64,000 nucleotides of DNA from Elmis aenea (GCA_947652605.1 OX393578.1:58907415-58971414), one strand, 5' to 3'; positions 11,907 through 27,639 are shown, counted from the first letter of the stretch. Numbers and translations are program-made. Notes: generated from the sequence alone by a model not told the origin.

Positions 11907-14335
11907 TTTCTAAACAATTTTAATTATTGATTTGTATATCACAGGAACAGTTTATCCATCGCCTCTTTACATGAATACAATTGTTTTGCATATGTCTTTC
12001 AATGAGCTGGTTTTAATTTTTAATAATTTCCTAAAAATACCGTGCTTTAGTTAATACATATGTTCCTTGAGCGACTATTTCGAAACAATTTTAATTATTG
12101 ATTTGTATATCACAGGAACAGTTTATCCATTGCCTCTTTACATGAATACAATTGTTTTGCATATGTCTTTCAATGAGCTGGTTTTAATTTTTAATAATTT
12201 CCTAAAAATACCGTGCTTTAGTTAATACATATGTTCCTTGAGCGACTATTTCGAAACAATTTTAATTATTGATTTGTATATCACAGGAACAGTTTATCCA
12301 TCGCCTCTTTACATGAATACAATTGTTTTGCATATGTCTTTCAATGAGCTGGTTTTAATTTTTAATAATTTCCTAAAAATACCGTGCTTTAGTTAATACA
12401 TATGTTCCTTGAGCGACTATTTCGAAACAATTTTAATTATTGATTTGTATATCACAGAAACAGTTTATCCATCGCCTCTTTACATGAATACAATTGTTTT
12501 GCATATGTCTTTCAATGAGCTGGTTTTAATTTTTAATAATTTCCTAAAAATACCGTGCTTTAGTTAATACATATGTTCCTTGAGCGACTATTTCTAAACA
12601 ATTTTAATTATTGATTTGTATATCACAGGAACAGTTTATCCATCGCCTCTTTACATGAATACAATTGTTTTGCATATGTCTTTCAATGAGCTGGTTTTAA
12701 TTTTTAATAATTTCCTAAAAATACCGTGCTTTAGTTAATACATATGTTCCTTGAGCGACTATTTCGAAACAATTTTAATTATTGATTTGTATATCACAGG
12801 AACAGTTTATCCATCGCCTTTTTACATGAATACAATTATTTTGCATATGTCTTTCAATGAGCTGGTTTTAATTTTTAATAATTTCCTAAAAATACCGTGC
12901 TTTAGTTAATACATATGTTCCTTGAGCGACTATTTCGAAACAATTTTAATTATTGATTTGTTTATCACAGGAACAGTTTATCCATCGCCTCTTTACATGA
13001 ATACAATTGTTTTGCATATGTCTTTCAATGAGCTGGTTTTAATTTTTAATAATTTCCTAAAAATACCGTGCTTTAGTTAATACATATGTTCCTTGAGCGA
13101 CTATTTCTGAACAATTTTAATTATTGATTTGTATATCAAAGAAACCGTTTATCCATCGCCTCTTTACATGAAAACAATTGTTTTGCATATGTCTTTCAAA
13201 GAGCTGGTTTTAATTTTTAATAATTTCCTAAAAATACCGTGCTTTAGTTAATACATATGTTCCTTGAGCGACTATTTCAAAACAATTTCAATTATTGATT
13301 TGTATATCACAGGAACAGTTTATCCATCGCCTCTTTACATGAATACAATTGTTTTGCATATGTCTTTCAATGAGCTGGTTTTAATTTTTAATAATTTCCT
13401 AAAAATACCGTGCTTTAGTTAATACATATGTTCCTTGAGCGACTATTTCGAAACAATTTTAATTATTGATTTGTATATCACAGAAACAGTTTATCCATCG
13501 CCTCTTTACATGAATACAATTGTTTTGCATATGTCTTTCAATGAGCTGGTTTTAATTTTTAATAATTTCCTAAATATACCGTGCTTTAGTTAATACATAT
13601 GTTCCTTGAGCGACTATTTCGAAACAATTTTAATTATTGATTTGTATATCACAGGAACAGTTTATCCATCGCCTCTTTACATGAATACAATTGTTTTGCA
13701 TATGTCTTTCAATGAGCTGGTTTTAATTTTTAATAATTTCCTAAAAATACCGTGCTTTAGTTAATACATATGTTCCTTGAGCGACTATTTCGAAACAATT
13801 TTAATTATTGATTTGTATATCACAGAAACAGTTTATCCATCGCCTCTTTACATGAATACAATTGTTTTGCATATGTCTTTCAATAAGCTGGTTTTAATTT
13901 TTAATAATTTCCTAAAAATACCGTGCTTTAGTTAATACATACGTTCCTTGAGCGACTATTTCGAAACAATTTTAATTATTGATTTGTATATCACAGGAAC
14001 AGTTTATCCATTGCCTCTTTACATGAATACAATTGTTTTGCATATGTCTTTTAATGAGCTGGTTTTAATTTTTAATAATTTCCTAAAAATACCGTGCTTT
14101 AGTTAATACATATGTTCCTTGAGCGACTATTTCGAAACAATTTTAATTATTGATTTGTATATCACAGAAACAGTTTATCCATCGCCTCTTTACATGAATA
14201 CAATTGTTTTGCATATGTCTTTCAATGAGCTGGTTTTAATTTTTAATAATTTCCTAAAAATACCGTGCTTTAGTTAATACATATGTTCCTTGAGCGACTA
14301 TTTCGAAACAATTTTAATTATTGATTTGTATATCA
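7830..14335. repeat. 33-monomer (5,645 bp) long-range repeat
   Basis: About 7830-8690 recurs at about 13475-14335. The shared run of variants is 'cctaaatatacc' (7927 and 13572), 'caataagctgg' (8236 and 13881), 'catacgttcc', then 'ccattgcc' with 'ttttaatgag'. The distance is 33 x 171 plus the 2-bp insertion near 9832. Afterwards the right copy has three extra monomers before both continue with 'cacaaaaaccg' and 'caaagagctggttttcat' (8691 and about 14850), showing a 3-monomer insertion or deletion between the copies. Confidence 0.8.
9824..9842. repeat. Length-variant monomer with 2-bp insertion
   Basis: One monomer reads 'tacatatatgttcc' instead of 'tacatatgttcc', a dinucleotide slippage giving 173 bp. 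It is the only such event at this monomer position that I saw in the window, and it explains the +2 in the 4,106 and 5,645 bp spacings. Confidence 0.85.
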
Positions 14336-16199
14336 CAGGAACAGTTTATCCATCGCCTCTTTACATGAATACAATTGTTTTGCATATGTCTTTCAATGAG
14401 CTGGTTTTAATTTTTAATAATTTCCTAAAAATACCGTGCTTTAGTTAATACATATGTTCCTTGAGCGACTATTTCGAAACAATTTTAATTATTGATTTGT
14501 ATATCACAGGAACAGTTTATCCATCGCCTCTTTACATGAATACAATTGTTTTGCATATGTCTTTCAATGAGCTGGTTTTAATTTTTAATAATTTCCTAAA
14601 AATACCGTGCTTTAGTTAATACATATGTTCCTTGAGCGACTATTTCGAAACAATTTTAATTATTGATTTGTATATCACAGAAACAGTTTATCCATCGCCT
14701 CTTTACATGAATACAATTGTTTTGCATATGTCTTTCAATGAGCTGGTTTTAATTTTTAATAATTTCCTAAAAATACCGTGCTTTAGTTAATACATATGTT
14801 CCTTGAGCGACTATTTCTGAACAATTTTAATTATTGATTTGTATATCACAAAAACCGTTTATCCATCGCCTCTTTACATGAATACAATTGTTTTGCATAT
14901 GTCTTTCAAAGAGCTGGTTTTCATTTTTAATAATTTCCTAAAAATACCGTGCTTTAGTTAATACATATGTTCCTTGAGCGACTATTTCGAAACAATTTCA
15001 ATTATTGATTTGTATATCACAGGAACAGTTTATCCATCGCCTCTTTACATGAATACAATTGTTTTGCATATGTCTTTCAATGAGCTGGTTTTAATTTTTA
15101 ATAATTTCCTAAAAATACCGTGCTTTAGTTAATACATATGTTCCTTGAGCGACTATTTCGAAACAATTTTAATTATTGATTTGTATATCACAGGAACAGT
15201 TTATCCATCGCCTCTTTACATGAATACAATTGTTTTGCATATGTCCTTCAATAAGCTGGTTTTAATTTTTAATAATTTCCTAAAAATACCGTGCTCTAGT
15301 TAATACATATGTTCCTTGAGCGACTATTTCGAAACAATTTTAATTATTGATTTGTATATCACAGGAACAATTTATCCATCGTTTCTTTACATGAATACAA
15401 TTGTTTTGCATATGTCTTTCAATAAGCTGGTTTTAATTTTTAATAATTTCCTAAAAATACCGTGCTTTAGTTAATACATATGTTCCTTGAGCGACTATTT
15501 CTAAACAATTTTAATTATTGATTTGTATATCACAGGAACAGTTTATCCATCGCCTCTTTACGTGAATACAATTGTTTTGCATATGTCTTTCAATGAGCTG
15601 GTTTTAATTTTTAATAATTTCCTAAAAATACCGTGCTTTAGTTAATACATATGTTCCTTGAGCGACTATTTCTAAACAATTTTAATTATTGATTTGTATA
15701 TCACAGGAACAGTTTATCCATCGCCTCTTTACATGAATACAATTGTTTTGCATATGTCTTTCAATGAGCTGGTTTTAATTTTTAATAATTTCCTAAAAAT
15801 ACCGTGCTTTAGTTAATACATATGTTCCTTGAGCGACTATTTCGAAACAATTTTAATTATTGATTTGTATATCACAGGAACAGTTTATCCATCGCCTCTT
15901 TACACTAATACAATTCTTTTGCATATGTCTTTCAATGAGCTGGTTTTAATTTTTAATAATTTCCTAAAAATACCGTGCTTTAGTTAATACATATGTTCCT
16001 TGAGCGACTATTTCGAAACAATTTTAATTATTGATTTGTATATCACAGGAACAGTTTATCCATTGCCTCTTTACATGAATACAATTGTTTTGCATATGTC
16101 TTTCAATAAACTGGTTTTAATTTTTAATAATTTCCGAAAAATACCGTGCTTTAGTTAATACATATGTTCCTTGAGCGACTATTTCGAAACAATTTTAAT

Positions 16200-19100
16200 T
16201 ATTGATTTGTATATCACAGGAACAGTTTATCCATCGCCTCTTTACATGAATACAATTGTTTTGCATATGTCTTTCAATGAGCTGGTTTTAATTTTTAATA
16301 ATTTCCTAAAAATACCGTGCTTTAGTTAATACATATGTTCCTTGAGCGACTATTTCTAAACAATTTTAATTATTGATTTGTATATCACAGGAACAGTTTA
16401 TCCATCGCCTCTTTACGTGAATACAATTGTTTTGCATATGTCTTTCAATGAGCTGGTTTTAATTTTTAATAATTTCCTAAAAATACCGTGCTTTAGTTAA
16501 TACATATGTTCCTTGAGCGACTATTTCTAAACAATTTTAATTATTGATTTGTATATCACAGGAACAGTTTATCCATCGCCTCCTTACATGAATACAATTG
16601 TTTTGCATATGTCTTTCAATGAGCTGGTTTTAATTTTTAATAATTTCCTAAAAATACCGTGCTTTAGTTAATACATATGTTCCTTGAGCGACTATTTCGA
16701 AACAATTTTAATTATTGATTTGTATATCACAGAAACAGTTTATCCATCGCCTCTTTACATGAATACAATTGTTTTGCATATGTCTTTCAATGAGCTGGTT
16801 TTAATTTTTAATAATTTCCTAAAAATACCGTGCTTTAGTTAATACATATGTTCCTTGAGCGACTATTTCGAAACAATTTTAATTATTGATTTGTATATCA
16901 CAGGAACAGTTTATCCATCGCCTCTTTACATGAATACAATTGTTTTGCATATGTCTTTCAATGAGCTGGTTTTCATTTTTAATAATTTCCTAAATATACC
17001 GTGCTTTAGTTAATACATATGTTCCTTGAGCGACTATTTCGAAACAATTTTAATTATTGATTTGTATATCACAGGAACAGTTTATCCATCGCCTCTTTAC
17101 ATGAATACAATTGTTTTGCATATGTCTTTCAATGAGCTGGTTTTAATTTTTAATAATTTCCTAAAAATACCGTGCTTTAGTTAATACATATGTTCCTTGA
17201 GCGACTATTTCTAAACAATTTTAATTATTGATTTTTATATCACAGGAACAATTTATCCATCGTTTCTTTACATAAATACAATTGTTTTGCATATGTCTTT
17301 CAATGAGCTGGTTTTAATTTTTAATAATTTCCTAAAAATACCGTGCTTTAGTTAATACATATGTTCCTTGAGCGACTATTTCTAAACAATTTTAATTATT
17401 GATTTGTATATCACAGGAACAGTTTATTCATCGCCTCTTTACGTGAATACAATTGTTTTGCATATGTCTTTCAATGAGCTGGTTTTAATTTTTAATAATT
17501 TCCTAAAAATACCGTGCTTTAGTTAATACATATGTTCCTTGAGCGACTATTTCGAAACAATTTTAATTATTGATTTGTATATCACAGGAACAGTTTATCC
17601 ATCGCCTCTTTACATGAATACAATTGTTTTGCATATATGTCTTTCAATGAGCTGGTTTTAATTTTTAATAATTTCCTAAAAATACCGTGCTTTAGTTAAT
17701 ACATATGTTCCTTGAGCGACTATTTCTAAACAATTTTAATTATTGATTTGTATATCACAGGAACAGTTTATCCATCGCCTTTTTACATGAATACAATTGT
17801 TTTGCATATGTCTTTCAATGAGCTGGTTTTAATTTTTAATAATATCCTAAAAATACCGTGCTTTAGTTAATACATATGTTCCTTGAGCGACTATATCTGA
17901 ACAATTTTAATTATTGATTTGTATATCACAGGAACAGTTTATCCATCGCCTCTTTACATGAATACAATTGTTTTGCATATGTCTTTCAAAGAGCTGGTTT
18001 TAATTTTTAATAATTTCCTAAAAATACCGTGCTTTAGTTAATACATATGTTCCTTGAGCGACTATTTCTAAACAATTTTAATTATTGATTTGTATATCAC
18101 AGGAACAGTTTATCCATCGCCTCTTTACATGAATACAATTGTTTTGCATATGTCTTTCAATGAGCTGGTTTTAATTTTTAATAATATCCTAAAAATACCG
18201 TGCTTTAGTTAATACATATGTTTTTTGAGCGACTATTTCTGAACAATTTTAATTATTGATTTGTATATCACAGGAACAGTTTATCCATCGCCTCTTTACA
18301 TGAATACAATTGTTTTGCATATGTCTTTCAAAGAGCTGGTTTTAATTTTTAATAATTTCCTAAAAATACCGTGCTTTAGTTAATACATATGTTCCTTGAG
18401 CGACTATTTCGAAACAATTTTAATTATTGATTTGTATATCACAGGAACAGTTTATCCATCGCCTCTTTACATGAATACAATTGTTTTGCATATGTCTTTC
18501 AAAGAGCTGGTTTTAATTTTTAATAATTTCCTAAAAATACCGTGCTTTAGTTAATACATATGTTCCTTGAGCGACTATTTCTAAACAATTTTAATTATTG
18601 ATTTGTATATCACAGGAACAGTTTATCCATCGCCTCTTTACATGAATACAATTGTTTTGCATATGTCTTTCAATGAGCTGGTTTTAATTTTTAATAATAT
18701 CCTAAAAATACCGTGCTTTAGTTAATACATATGTTTTTTGAGCGACTATTTCTGAACAATTTTAATTATTGATTTGTATATCACAGGAACAGTTTATCCA
18801 TCGCCTCTTTACATGAATACAATTGTTTTGCATATGTCTTTCAAAGAGCTGGTTTTAATTTTTAATAATTTCCTAAATATACCGTGCTTTAGTTAATACA
18901 TATGTTCCTAGAGCGACTATTTCGAAACAATTTTAATTATTGATTTGTATATCACAGCAACAATTTATCCATCGTTTCTTTACATGAATACAATTGTTTT
19001 GCATATGTCTTTCAATAAGCTGGTTTTAATTTTTAATAATTTCCTAAAAATACCGTGCTTTAGTTAATACATATGTTCCTTGAGCGACTATTTCGAAACA

Positions 19101-22100
19101 ATTTTAATTATTGATTTGTATATCACAGGAACAGTTTATCCATCGCCTCTTTACATGAATACAATTGTTTTGCATATGTCTTTCAATGAGCTGGTTTTAA
19201 TTTTTAATAATTTCCTAAAAATACCGTGCTTTAGTTAATGCATATGTTCCTTGAGCGACTATTTCTAAACAATTTTAATTATTGATTTGTATATCACAGG
19301 AACAGTTTATCCATCGCCTCTTTACATGAATACAATTGTTTTGCATATGTCTTTCAATGAGCTGGTTTTAATTTTTAATAATTTCCTAAAAATACCGTGC
19401 TTTAGTTAATACATATGTTCCTTGAGCGACTATTTCGAAACAATTTTAATTATTGATTTGTATATCACAGGAACAGTTTATCCATCGCCTCTTTACATGA
19501 ATACAATTGTTTTGCATATGTCTTTCAATGAGCTGGTTTTAATTTTTAATAATTTCCTAAAAATACCGTGCTTTAGTTAATACATATGTTCCTTGAGCGA
19601 CTATTTCGAAACAATTTTAATTATTGATTTGTATATCACAGAAACAGTTTATCCATCGCCTCTTTACATGAATACAATTGTTTTGCATATGTCTTTCAAT
19701 GAGCTGGTTTTAATTTTTAATAATTTCCTAAAAATACCGTGCTTTAGTTAATACATATGTTCCTTGAGCGACTATTTCTGAACAATTTTAATTATTGATT
19801 TGTATATCACAGAAACCGTTTATCCATCGCCTCTTTACATGAATACAATTGTTTTGCATATGTCTTTCAAAGAGCTGGTTTTCATTTTTAATAATTTCCT
19901 AAAAATACCGTGCTTTAGTTAATACATATGTTCCTTGAGCGACTATTTCGAAACAATTTTAATTATTGATTTGTATATCACAGGAACAGTTTATCCATTG
20001 CCTCTTTACATGAATACAATTGTTTTGCATATGTCTTTCAATGAGCTGGTTTTAATTTTTAATAATTTCCTAAAAATACCGTGCTTTAGTTAATACATAT
20101 GTTCCTTGAGCGACTATTTCGAAACAATTTTAATTATTGATTTGTATATCACAGGAACAGTTTATCCATCTCCTCTTTACATGAATACAATTGTTTCGCA
20201 TATGTCTTTTAATGAGCTGGTTTTAATTTTTAATAATTTCCTAAAAATACCGTGCTTTAGTTAATACATATGTTCCTTGAGCGACTATTTCGAAACAATT
20301 TTAATTATTGATTTGTATATCACAGAAACAGTTTATCCATCGCTTCTTTACATGAATACAATTGTTTTGCATATGTCTTTCAATGAGCTGGTTTTAATTT
20401 TTAATAATTTCCTAAAAATACCGTGCTTTAGTTAATACATATGTTCCTTGAGCGACTATTTCGAAACAATTTTAATTATTGATTTGTATATCACAGGAAC
20501 AGTTTATCCATCGCCTCTTTACATGAATACAATTGTTTTGCATATGTCTTTCAATGAGCTGGTTTTAATTTTTAATAATTTCCTAAAAATACCGTGCTTT
20601 AGTTAATACATATGTTCCTTGAGCGACTATTTCTAAACAATTTTAATTATTGATTTGTATATCACAGGAACAGTTTATCCATCGCCTCTTTACGTGAATA
20701 CAATTGTTTTGCATATGTCTTTCAATGAGCTGGTTTTAATTTTTAATAATTTCCTAAAAATACCGTGCTTTAGTTAATACATATGTTCCTTGAGCGACTA
20801 TTTCTAAACAATTTTAATTATTGATTTGTATATCACAGGAACAGTTTATCCATCGCCTCCTTACATGAATACAATTGTTTTGCATATGTCTTTCAATGAG
20901 CTGGTTTTAATTTTTAATAATTTCCTAAAAATACCGTGCTTTAGTTAATACATATGTTCCTTGAGCGACTATTTCGAAACAATTTTAATTATTGATTTGT
21001 ATATCACAGAAACAGTTTATCCATCGCCTCTTTACATGAATACAATTGTTTTGCATATGTCTTTCAATGAGCTGGTTTTAATTTTTAATAATTTCCTAAA
21101 AATACCGTGCTTTAGTTAATACATATGTTCCTTGAGCGACTATTTCGAAACAATTTTAATTATTGATTTGTATATCACAGGAACAGTTTATCCATCGCCT
21201 CTTTACATGAATACAATTGTTTTGCATATGTCTTTCAATGAGCTGGTTTTCATTTTTAATAATTTCCTAAATATACCGTGCTTTAGTTAATACATATGTT
21301 CCTTGAGCGACTATTTCGAAACAATTTTAATTATTGATTTGTATATCACAGGAACAGTTTATCCATCGCCTCTTTACATGAATACAATTGTTTTGCATAT
21401 GTCTTTCAATGAGCTGGTTTTAATTTTTAATAATTTCCTAAAAATACCGTGCTTTAGTTAATACATATGTTCCTTGAGCGACTATTTCTAAACAATTTTA
21501 ATTATTGATTTGTATATCACAGGAACAATTTATCCATCGTTTCTTTACATAAATACAATTGTTTTGCATATGTCTTTCAATGAGCTGGTTTTAATTTTTA
21601 ATAATTTCCTAAAAATACCGTGCTTTAGTTAATACATATGTTCCTTGAGCGACTATTTCTAAACAATTTTAATTATTGATTTGTATATCACAGGAACAGT
21701 TTATTCATCGCCTCTTTACGTGAATACAATTGTTTTGCATATGTCTTTCAATGAGCTGGTTTTAATTTTTAATAATTTCCTAAAAATACCGTGCTTTAGT
21801 TAATACATATGTTCCTTGAGCGACTATTTCGAAACAATTTTAATTATTGATTTGTATATCACAGGAACAGTTTATCCATCGCCTCTTTACATGAATACAA
21901 TTGTTTTGCATATATGTCTTTCAATGAGCTGGTTTTAATTTTTAATAATTTCCTAAAAATACCGTGCTTTAGTTAATACATATGTTCCTTGAGCGACTAT
22001 TTCTAAACAATTTTAATTATTGATTTGTATATCACAGGAACAGTTTATCCATCGCCTTTTTACATGAATACAATTGTTTTGCATATGTCTTTCAATGAGC

Positions 22101-24754
22101 TGGTTTTAATTTTTAATAATATCCTAAAAATACCGTGCTTTAGTTAATACATATGTTCCTTGAGCGACTATATCTGAACAATTTTAATTATTGATTTGTA
22201 TATCACAGGAACAGTTTATCCATCGCCTCTTTACATGAATACAATTGTTTTGCATATGTCTTTCAAAGAGCTGGTTTTAATTTTTAATAATTTCCTAAAA
22301 ATACCGTGCTTTAGTTAATACATATGTTCCTTGAGCGACTATTTCTAAACAATTTTAATTATTGATTTGTATATCACAGGAACAGTTTATCCATCGCCTC
22401 TTTACATGAATACAATTGTTTTGCATATGTCTTTCAATGAGCTGGTTTTAATTTTTAATAATATCCTAAAAATACCGTGCTTTAGTTAATACATATGTTT
22501 TTTGAGCGACTATTTCTGAACAATTTTAATTATTGATTTGTTTATCACAGGAACAGTTTATCCATCGCCTCTTTACATGAATACAATTGTTTTGCATATG
22601 TCTTTCAAAGAGCTGGTTTTAATTTTTAATAATTTCCTAAAAATACCGTGCTTTAGTTAATACATATGTTCCTTGAGCGACTATTTCGAAACAATTTTAA
22701 TTATTGATTTGTATATCACAGGAACAGTTTATCCATCGCCTCTTTACATGAATACAATTGTTTTGCATATGTCTTTCAAAGAGCTGGTTTTAATTTTTAA
22801 TAATTTCCTAAAAATACCGTGCTTTAGTTAATACATATGTTCCTTGAGCGACTATTTCTAAACAATTTTAATTATTGATTTGTATATCACAGGAACAGTT
22901 TATCCATCGCCTCTTTACATGAATACAATTGTTTTGCATATGTCTTTCAATGAGCTGGTTTTAATTTTTAATAATATCCTAAAAATACCGTGCTTTAGTT
23001 AATACATATGTTTTTTGAGCGACTATTTCTGAACAATTTTAATTATTGATTTGTATATCACAGGAACAGTTTATCCATCGCCTCTTTACATGAATACAAT
23101 TGTTTTGCATATGTCTTTCAAAGAGCTGGTTTTAATTTTTAATAATTTCCTAAATATACCGTGCTTTAGTTAATACATATGTTCCTAGAGCGACTATTTC
23201 GAAACAATTTTAATTATTGATTTGTATATCACAGCAACAATTTATCCATCGTTTCTTTACATGAATACAATTGTTTTGCATATGTCTTTCAATAAGCTGG
23301 TTTTAATTTTTAATAATTTCCTAAAAATACCGTGCTTTAGTTAATACATATGTTCCTTGAGCGACTATTTCGAAACAATTTTAATTATTGATTTGTATAT
23401 CACAGGAACAGTTTATCCATCGCCTCTTTACATGAATACAATTGTTTTGCATATGTCTTTCAATGAGCTGGTTTTAATTTTTAATAATTTCCTAAAAATA
23501 CCGTGCTTTAGTTAATGCATATGTTCCTTGAGCGACTATTTCTAAACAATTTTAATTATTGATTTGTATATCACAGGAACAGTTTATCCATCGCCTCTTT
23601 ACATGAATACAATTGTTTTGCATATGTCTTTCAATGAGCTGGTTTTAATTTTTAATAATTTCCTAAAAATACCGTGCTTTAGTTAATACATATGTTCCTT
23701 GAGCGACTATTTCGAAACAATTTTAATTATTGATTTGTATATCACAGGAACAGTTTATCCATCGCCTCTTTACATGAATACAATTGTTTTGCATATGTCT
23801 TTCAATGAGCTGGTTTTAATTTTTAATAATTTCCTAAAAATACCGTGCTTTAGTTAATACATATGTTCCTTGAGCGACTATTTCGAAACAATTTTAATTA
23901 TTGATTTGTATATCACAGAAACAGTTTATCCATCGCCTCTTTACATGAATACAATTGTTTTGCATATGTCTTTCAATGAGCTGGTTTTAATTTTTAATAA
24001 TTTCCTAAAAATACCGTGCTTTAGTTAATACATATGTTCCTTGAGCGACTATTTCTGAACAATTTTAATTATTGATTTGTATATCACAGAAACCGTTTAT
24101 CCATCGCCTCTTTACATGAATACAATTGTTTTGCATATGTCTTTCAAAGAGCTGGTTTTCATTTTTAATAATTTCCTAAAAATACCGTGCTTTAGTTAAT
24201 ACATATGTTCCTTGAGCGACTATTTCGAAACAATTTTAATTATTGATTTGTATATCACAGGAACAGTTTATCCATTGCCTCTTTACATGAATACAATTGT
24301 TTTGCATATGTCTTTCAATGAGCTGGTTTTAATTTTTAATAATTTCCTAAAAATACCGTGCTTTAGTTAATACATATGTTCCTTGAGCGACTATTTCGAA
24401 ACAATTTTAATTATTGATTTGTATATCACAGGAACAGTTTATCCATCGCCTCTTTACATGAATACAATTGTTTCGCATATGTCTTTTAATGAGCTGGTTT
24501 TAATTTTTAATAATTTCCTAAAAATACCGTGCTTTAGTTAATACATATGTTCCTTGAGCGACTATTTCGAAACAATTTTAATTATTGATTTGTATATCAC
24601 AGAAACAGTTTATCCTTCGCTTCTTTACATGAATACAATTGTTTTGCATATGTCTTTCAATGAGCTGGTTTTAATTTTTAATAATTTCCTAAAAATACCG
24701 TGCTTTAGTTAATACATATGTTCCTTGAGCGACTATTTCGAAACAATCTTAATT
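16200..24754. repeat. Two adjacent 25-monomer HOR copies (4,277 bp each)
   Basis: About 16200-20477 is followed immediately by a near-identical copy at about 20477-24754. Matching rare variants are 4,277 bp apart: 'cgcctccttacatg' (16581 and 20858), 'gcatatatgtc' (17631 and 21908), the repeated 'aatatcctaaaa' and 'tgttttttgag' monomers, 'ttcctagagcg' followed by 'cacagcaac', 'taatgcatatg', 'cagaaaccg' (19808 and 24085) and 'tttcgcatatg'. The spacing is 25 x 171 plus the 2-bp 'atatatg' insertion. A few differences separate the copies, such as 'catctcctc' near 20168 against 'catcgcctc', and 'tttgtttatc' near 22540 only in the right copy. Confidence 0.9.
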
Positions 24755-27540
24755 ATTGATTTGTATATCACAGGAACAGTTTATCCATCGCCTCTTTACA
24801 TGAATACAATTGTTTTGCATATGTCTTTCAATGAGCTGGTTTTAATTTTTAATAATTTCCTAAATATACCGTGCTTTAGTTAATACATATGTTCCTTGAG
24901 CGACTATTTCGAAACAATTTTAATTATTGATTTGTATATCACAGGAACAGTTTATCCATCGCCTCTTTACATGAATACAATTGTTTTGCATATGTCTTTC
25001 AATGAGCTGGTTTTAATTTTTAATAATTTCCTAAAAATACCGTGCTTTAGTTAATACATATGTTCCTTGAGCGACTATTTCGAAACAATTTTAATTATTG
25101 ATTTGTATATAACAGAAACAGTTTATCCATTGCCTCTTTACATGAATACAATTGTTTTGCATATGTCTTTCAATGAGCTGGTTTTAATTTTTAATAATTT
25201 CCTAAAAATACCGTGCTTTAGTTAATACATATGTTCCTTGAGCGACTATTTCGAAACAATTTTAATTATTGATTTGTATATCACAGGAACAGTTTATCCA
25301 TTGCCTCTTTACATGAATACAATTGTTTTGCATATGTCTTTCAATGAGCTGGTTTTAATTTTTAATAATTTCCTAAAAATACCGTGCTTTAGTTAATACA
25401 TATGTTCCTTGAGCGACTATTTCGAAACAATTTTAATTATTGATTTGTATATCACAGGAACAGTTTATCCATCGCCTCTTTACATGAATACAATTGTTTC
25501 GCATATGTCTTTTAATGAGCTGGTTTTAATTTTTAATAATTTTCTAAAAATACCGTGCTTTAGTTAATACATATGTTCCTTGAGCGACTATTTCGAAACA
25601 ATTTTAATTATTGATTTGTATATCACAGAAACAGTTTATCCATCGCCTCTTTACATGAATACAATTGTTTTGCATATGTCTTTCAATGAGCTGGTTTTAA
25701 TTTTTAATAATTTCCTAAAAATACCGTGCTTTAGTTAATACATATGTTCCTTGAGCGACTATTTCTAAACAATTTTAATTATTGATTTGTATATCACAGG
25801 AACAGTTTATCCATCGCCTCTTTACATGAATACAATTGTTTTGCATATGTCTTTCAATGAGCTGGTTTTAATTTTTAATAATTTCCTAAAAATACCGTGC
25901 TTTAGTTAATACATATGTTCCTTGAGCGACTATTTCGAAACAATTTTAATTATTGATTTGTATATCACAGGAACAGTTTATCCATCGCCTCTTTACATGA
26001 ATACAATTGTTTTGCAGATGTCTTTCAATGAGCTGGTTTTAATTTTTAATAATTTCCTAAAAATACCGTGCTTTAGTTAATACATATGTTCCTTGAGCGA
26101 CTATTTAGAAACAATTTTAATTATTGATTTGTATATCACAGAAACAGTTTATCCATCGCCTCTTTACGTGAATACAATTGTTTTGCATATGTCTTTCAAT
26201 GAGCTGGTTTTAATTTTTAATAATTTCCTAAAAATACCGTGCTTTAGTTAATACATATGTTCCTTGAGCGACTATTTCTGAACAATTTTAATTATTGATT
26301 TGTATATCACAGAAACCGTTTATCCATCGCCTCTTTACATGAATACAATTGTTTTGCATATGTCTTTTAATGAGCTGGTTTTAATTTTTAATAATTTCCT
26401 AAAAATACCGTGCTTTAGTTAATACATATGTTCCTTGAGCGACTATTTCGAAACAATTTTAATTATTGATTTGTATATCACAGAAACAGTTTATCCATCG
26501 CCTCTTTACATGAATACAATTGTTTTGCATATGTCTTTCAATGAGCTGGTTTTAATTTTTAATAATTTCCTAAAAATACCGTGCTTTAGTTAATACATAT
26601 GTTCCTTGAGCGACTATTTCGAAACAATTTTAATTATTGATTTGTATATCACAGGAACAGTTTATCCATTGCCTCTTTACATGAATACAATTGTTTTGCA
26701 TATGTCTTTCAATGAGCTGGTTTTAATTTTTAATAATTTCCTAAAAATACCGTGCTTTAGTTAATACATATGTTCCTTGAGCGACTATTTCGAAACAATT
26801 TTAATTATTGATTTGTATATCACAGGAACAGTTTATCCATCGCCTCTTTACATGAATACAATTGTTTCGCATATGTCTTTTAATGAGCTGGTTTTAATTT
26901 TTAATAATTTCCTAAAAATACCGTGCTTTAGTTAATACATATGTTCCTTAAGCGACTATTTCGAAACAATTTTAATTATTGATTTGTATATCACAGAAAC
27001 AGTTTATCCATCGCTTCTTTACATGAATACAATTGTTTTGCATATGTCTTTCAATGAGCTGGTTTTAATTTTTAATAATTTCCTAAAAATACCGTGCTTT
27101 AGTTAATACATATGTTCCTTGAGCGACTATTTCGAAACAATTTTAATTATTGATTTGTATATCACAGGAACAGTTTATCCATCGCCTCTTTACATGAATA
27201 CAATTGTTTTGCATATGTCTTTCAATAAGCTGGTTTTAATTTTTAATAATTTCCTAAATATACCGTGCTTTAGTTAATACATATGTTCCTTGAGCGACTA
27301 TTTCGAAACAATTTTAATTATTGATTTGTATATCACAGGAACAGTTTATCCATCGCCTCTTTACATGAATACAATTGTTTTGCATATGTCTTTCAATGAG
27401 CTGGTTTTAATTTTTAATAATTTCCTAAAAATACCGTGCTTTAGTTAATACATATGTTCCTTGAGCGACTATTTCGAAACAATTTTAATTATTGATTTGT
27501 ATATAACAGAAACAGTTTATCCATTGCCTCTTTACATGAA
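24270..27540. repeat. 14-monomer (2,394 bp) repeat
   Basis: About 24270-25140 recurs at about 26664-27540. The shared series is 'ccattgcc', then 'tttcgcat' with 'ttttaatgag', then 'cgcttcttt', then 'cctaaatatacc', then 'tatataacag' (25111 and 27505, 2,394 bp apart, exactly 14 x 171). A related series with two monomers fewer ends at 32123. So 14-mer and 12-mer versions of one module coexist, which fits gain or loss of two monomers by unequal exchange. Confidence 0.8.
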
Positions 27541-27639
27541 TACAATTGTTTTGCATATGTCTTTCAATGAGCTGGTTTTAATTTTTAATAATTTCCTAAA
27601 AATACCGTGCTTTAGTTAATACATATGTTCCTTGAGCGA

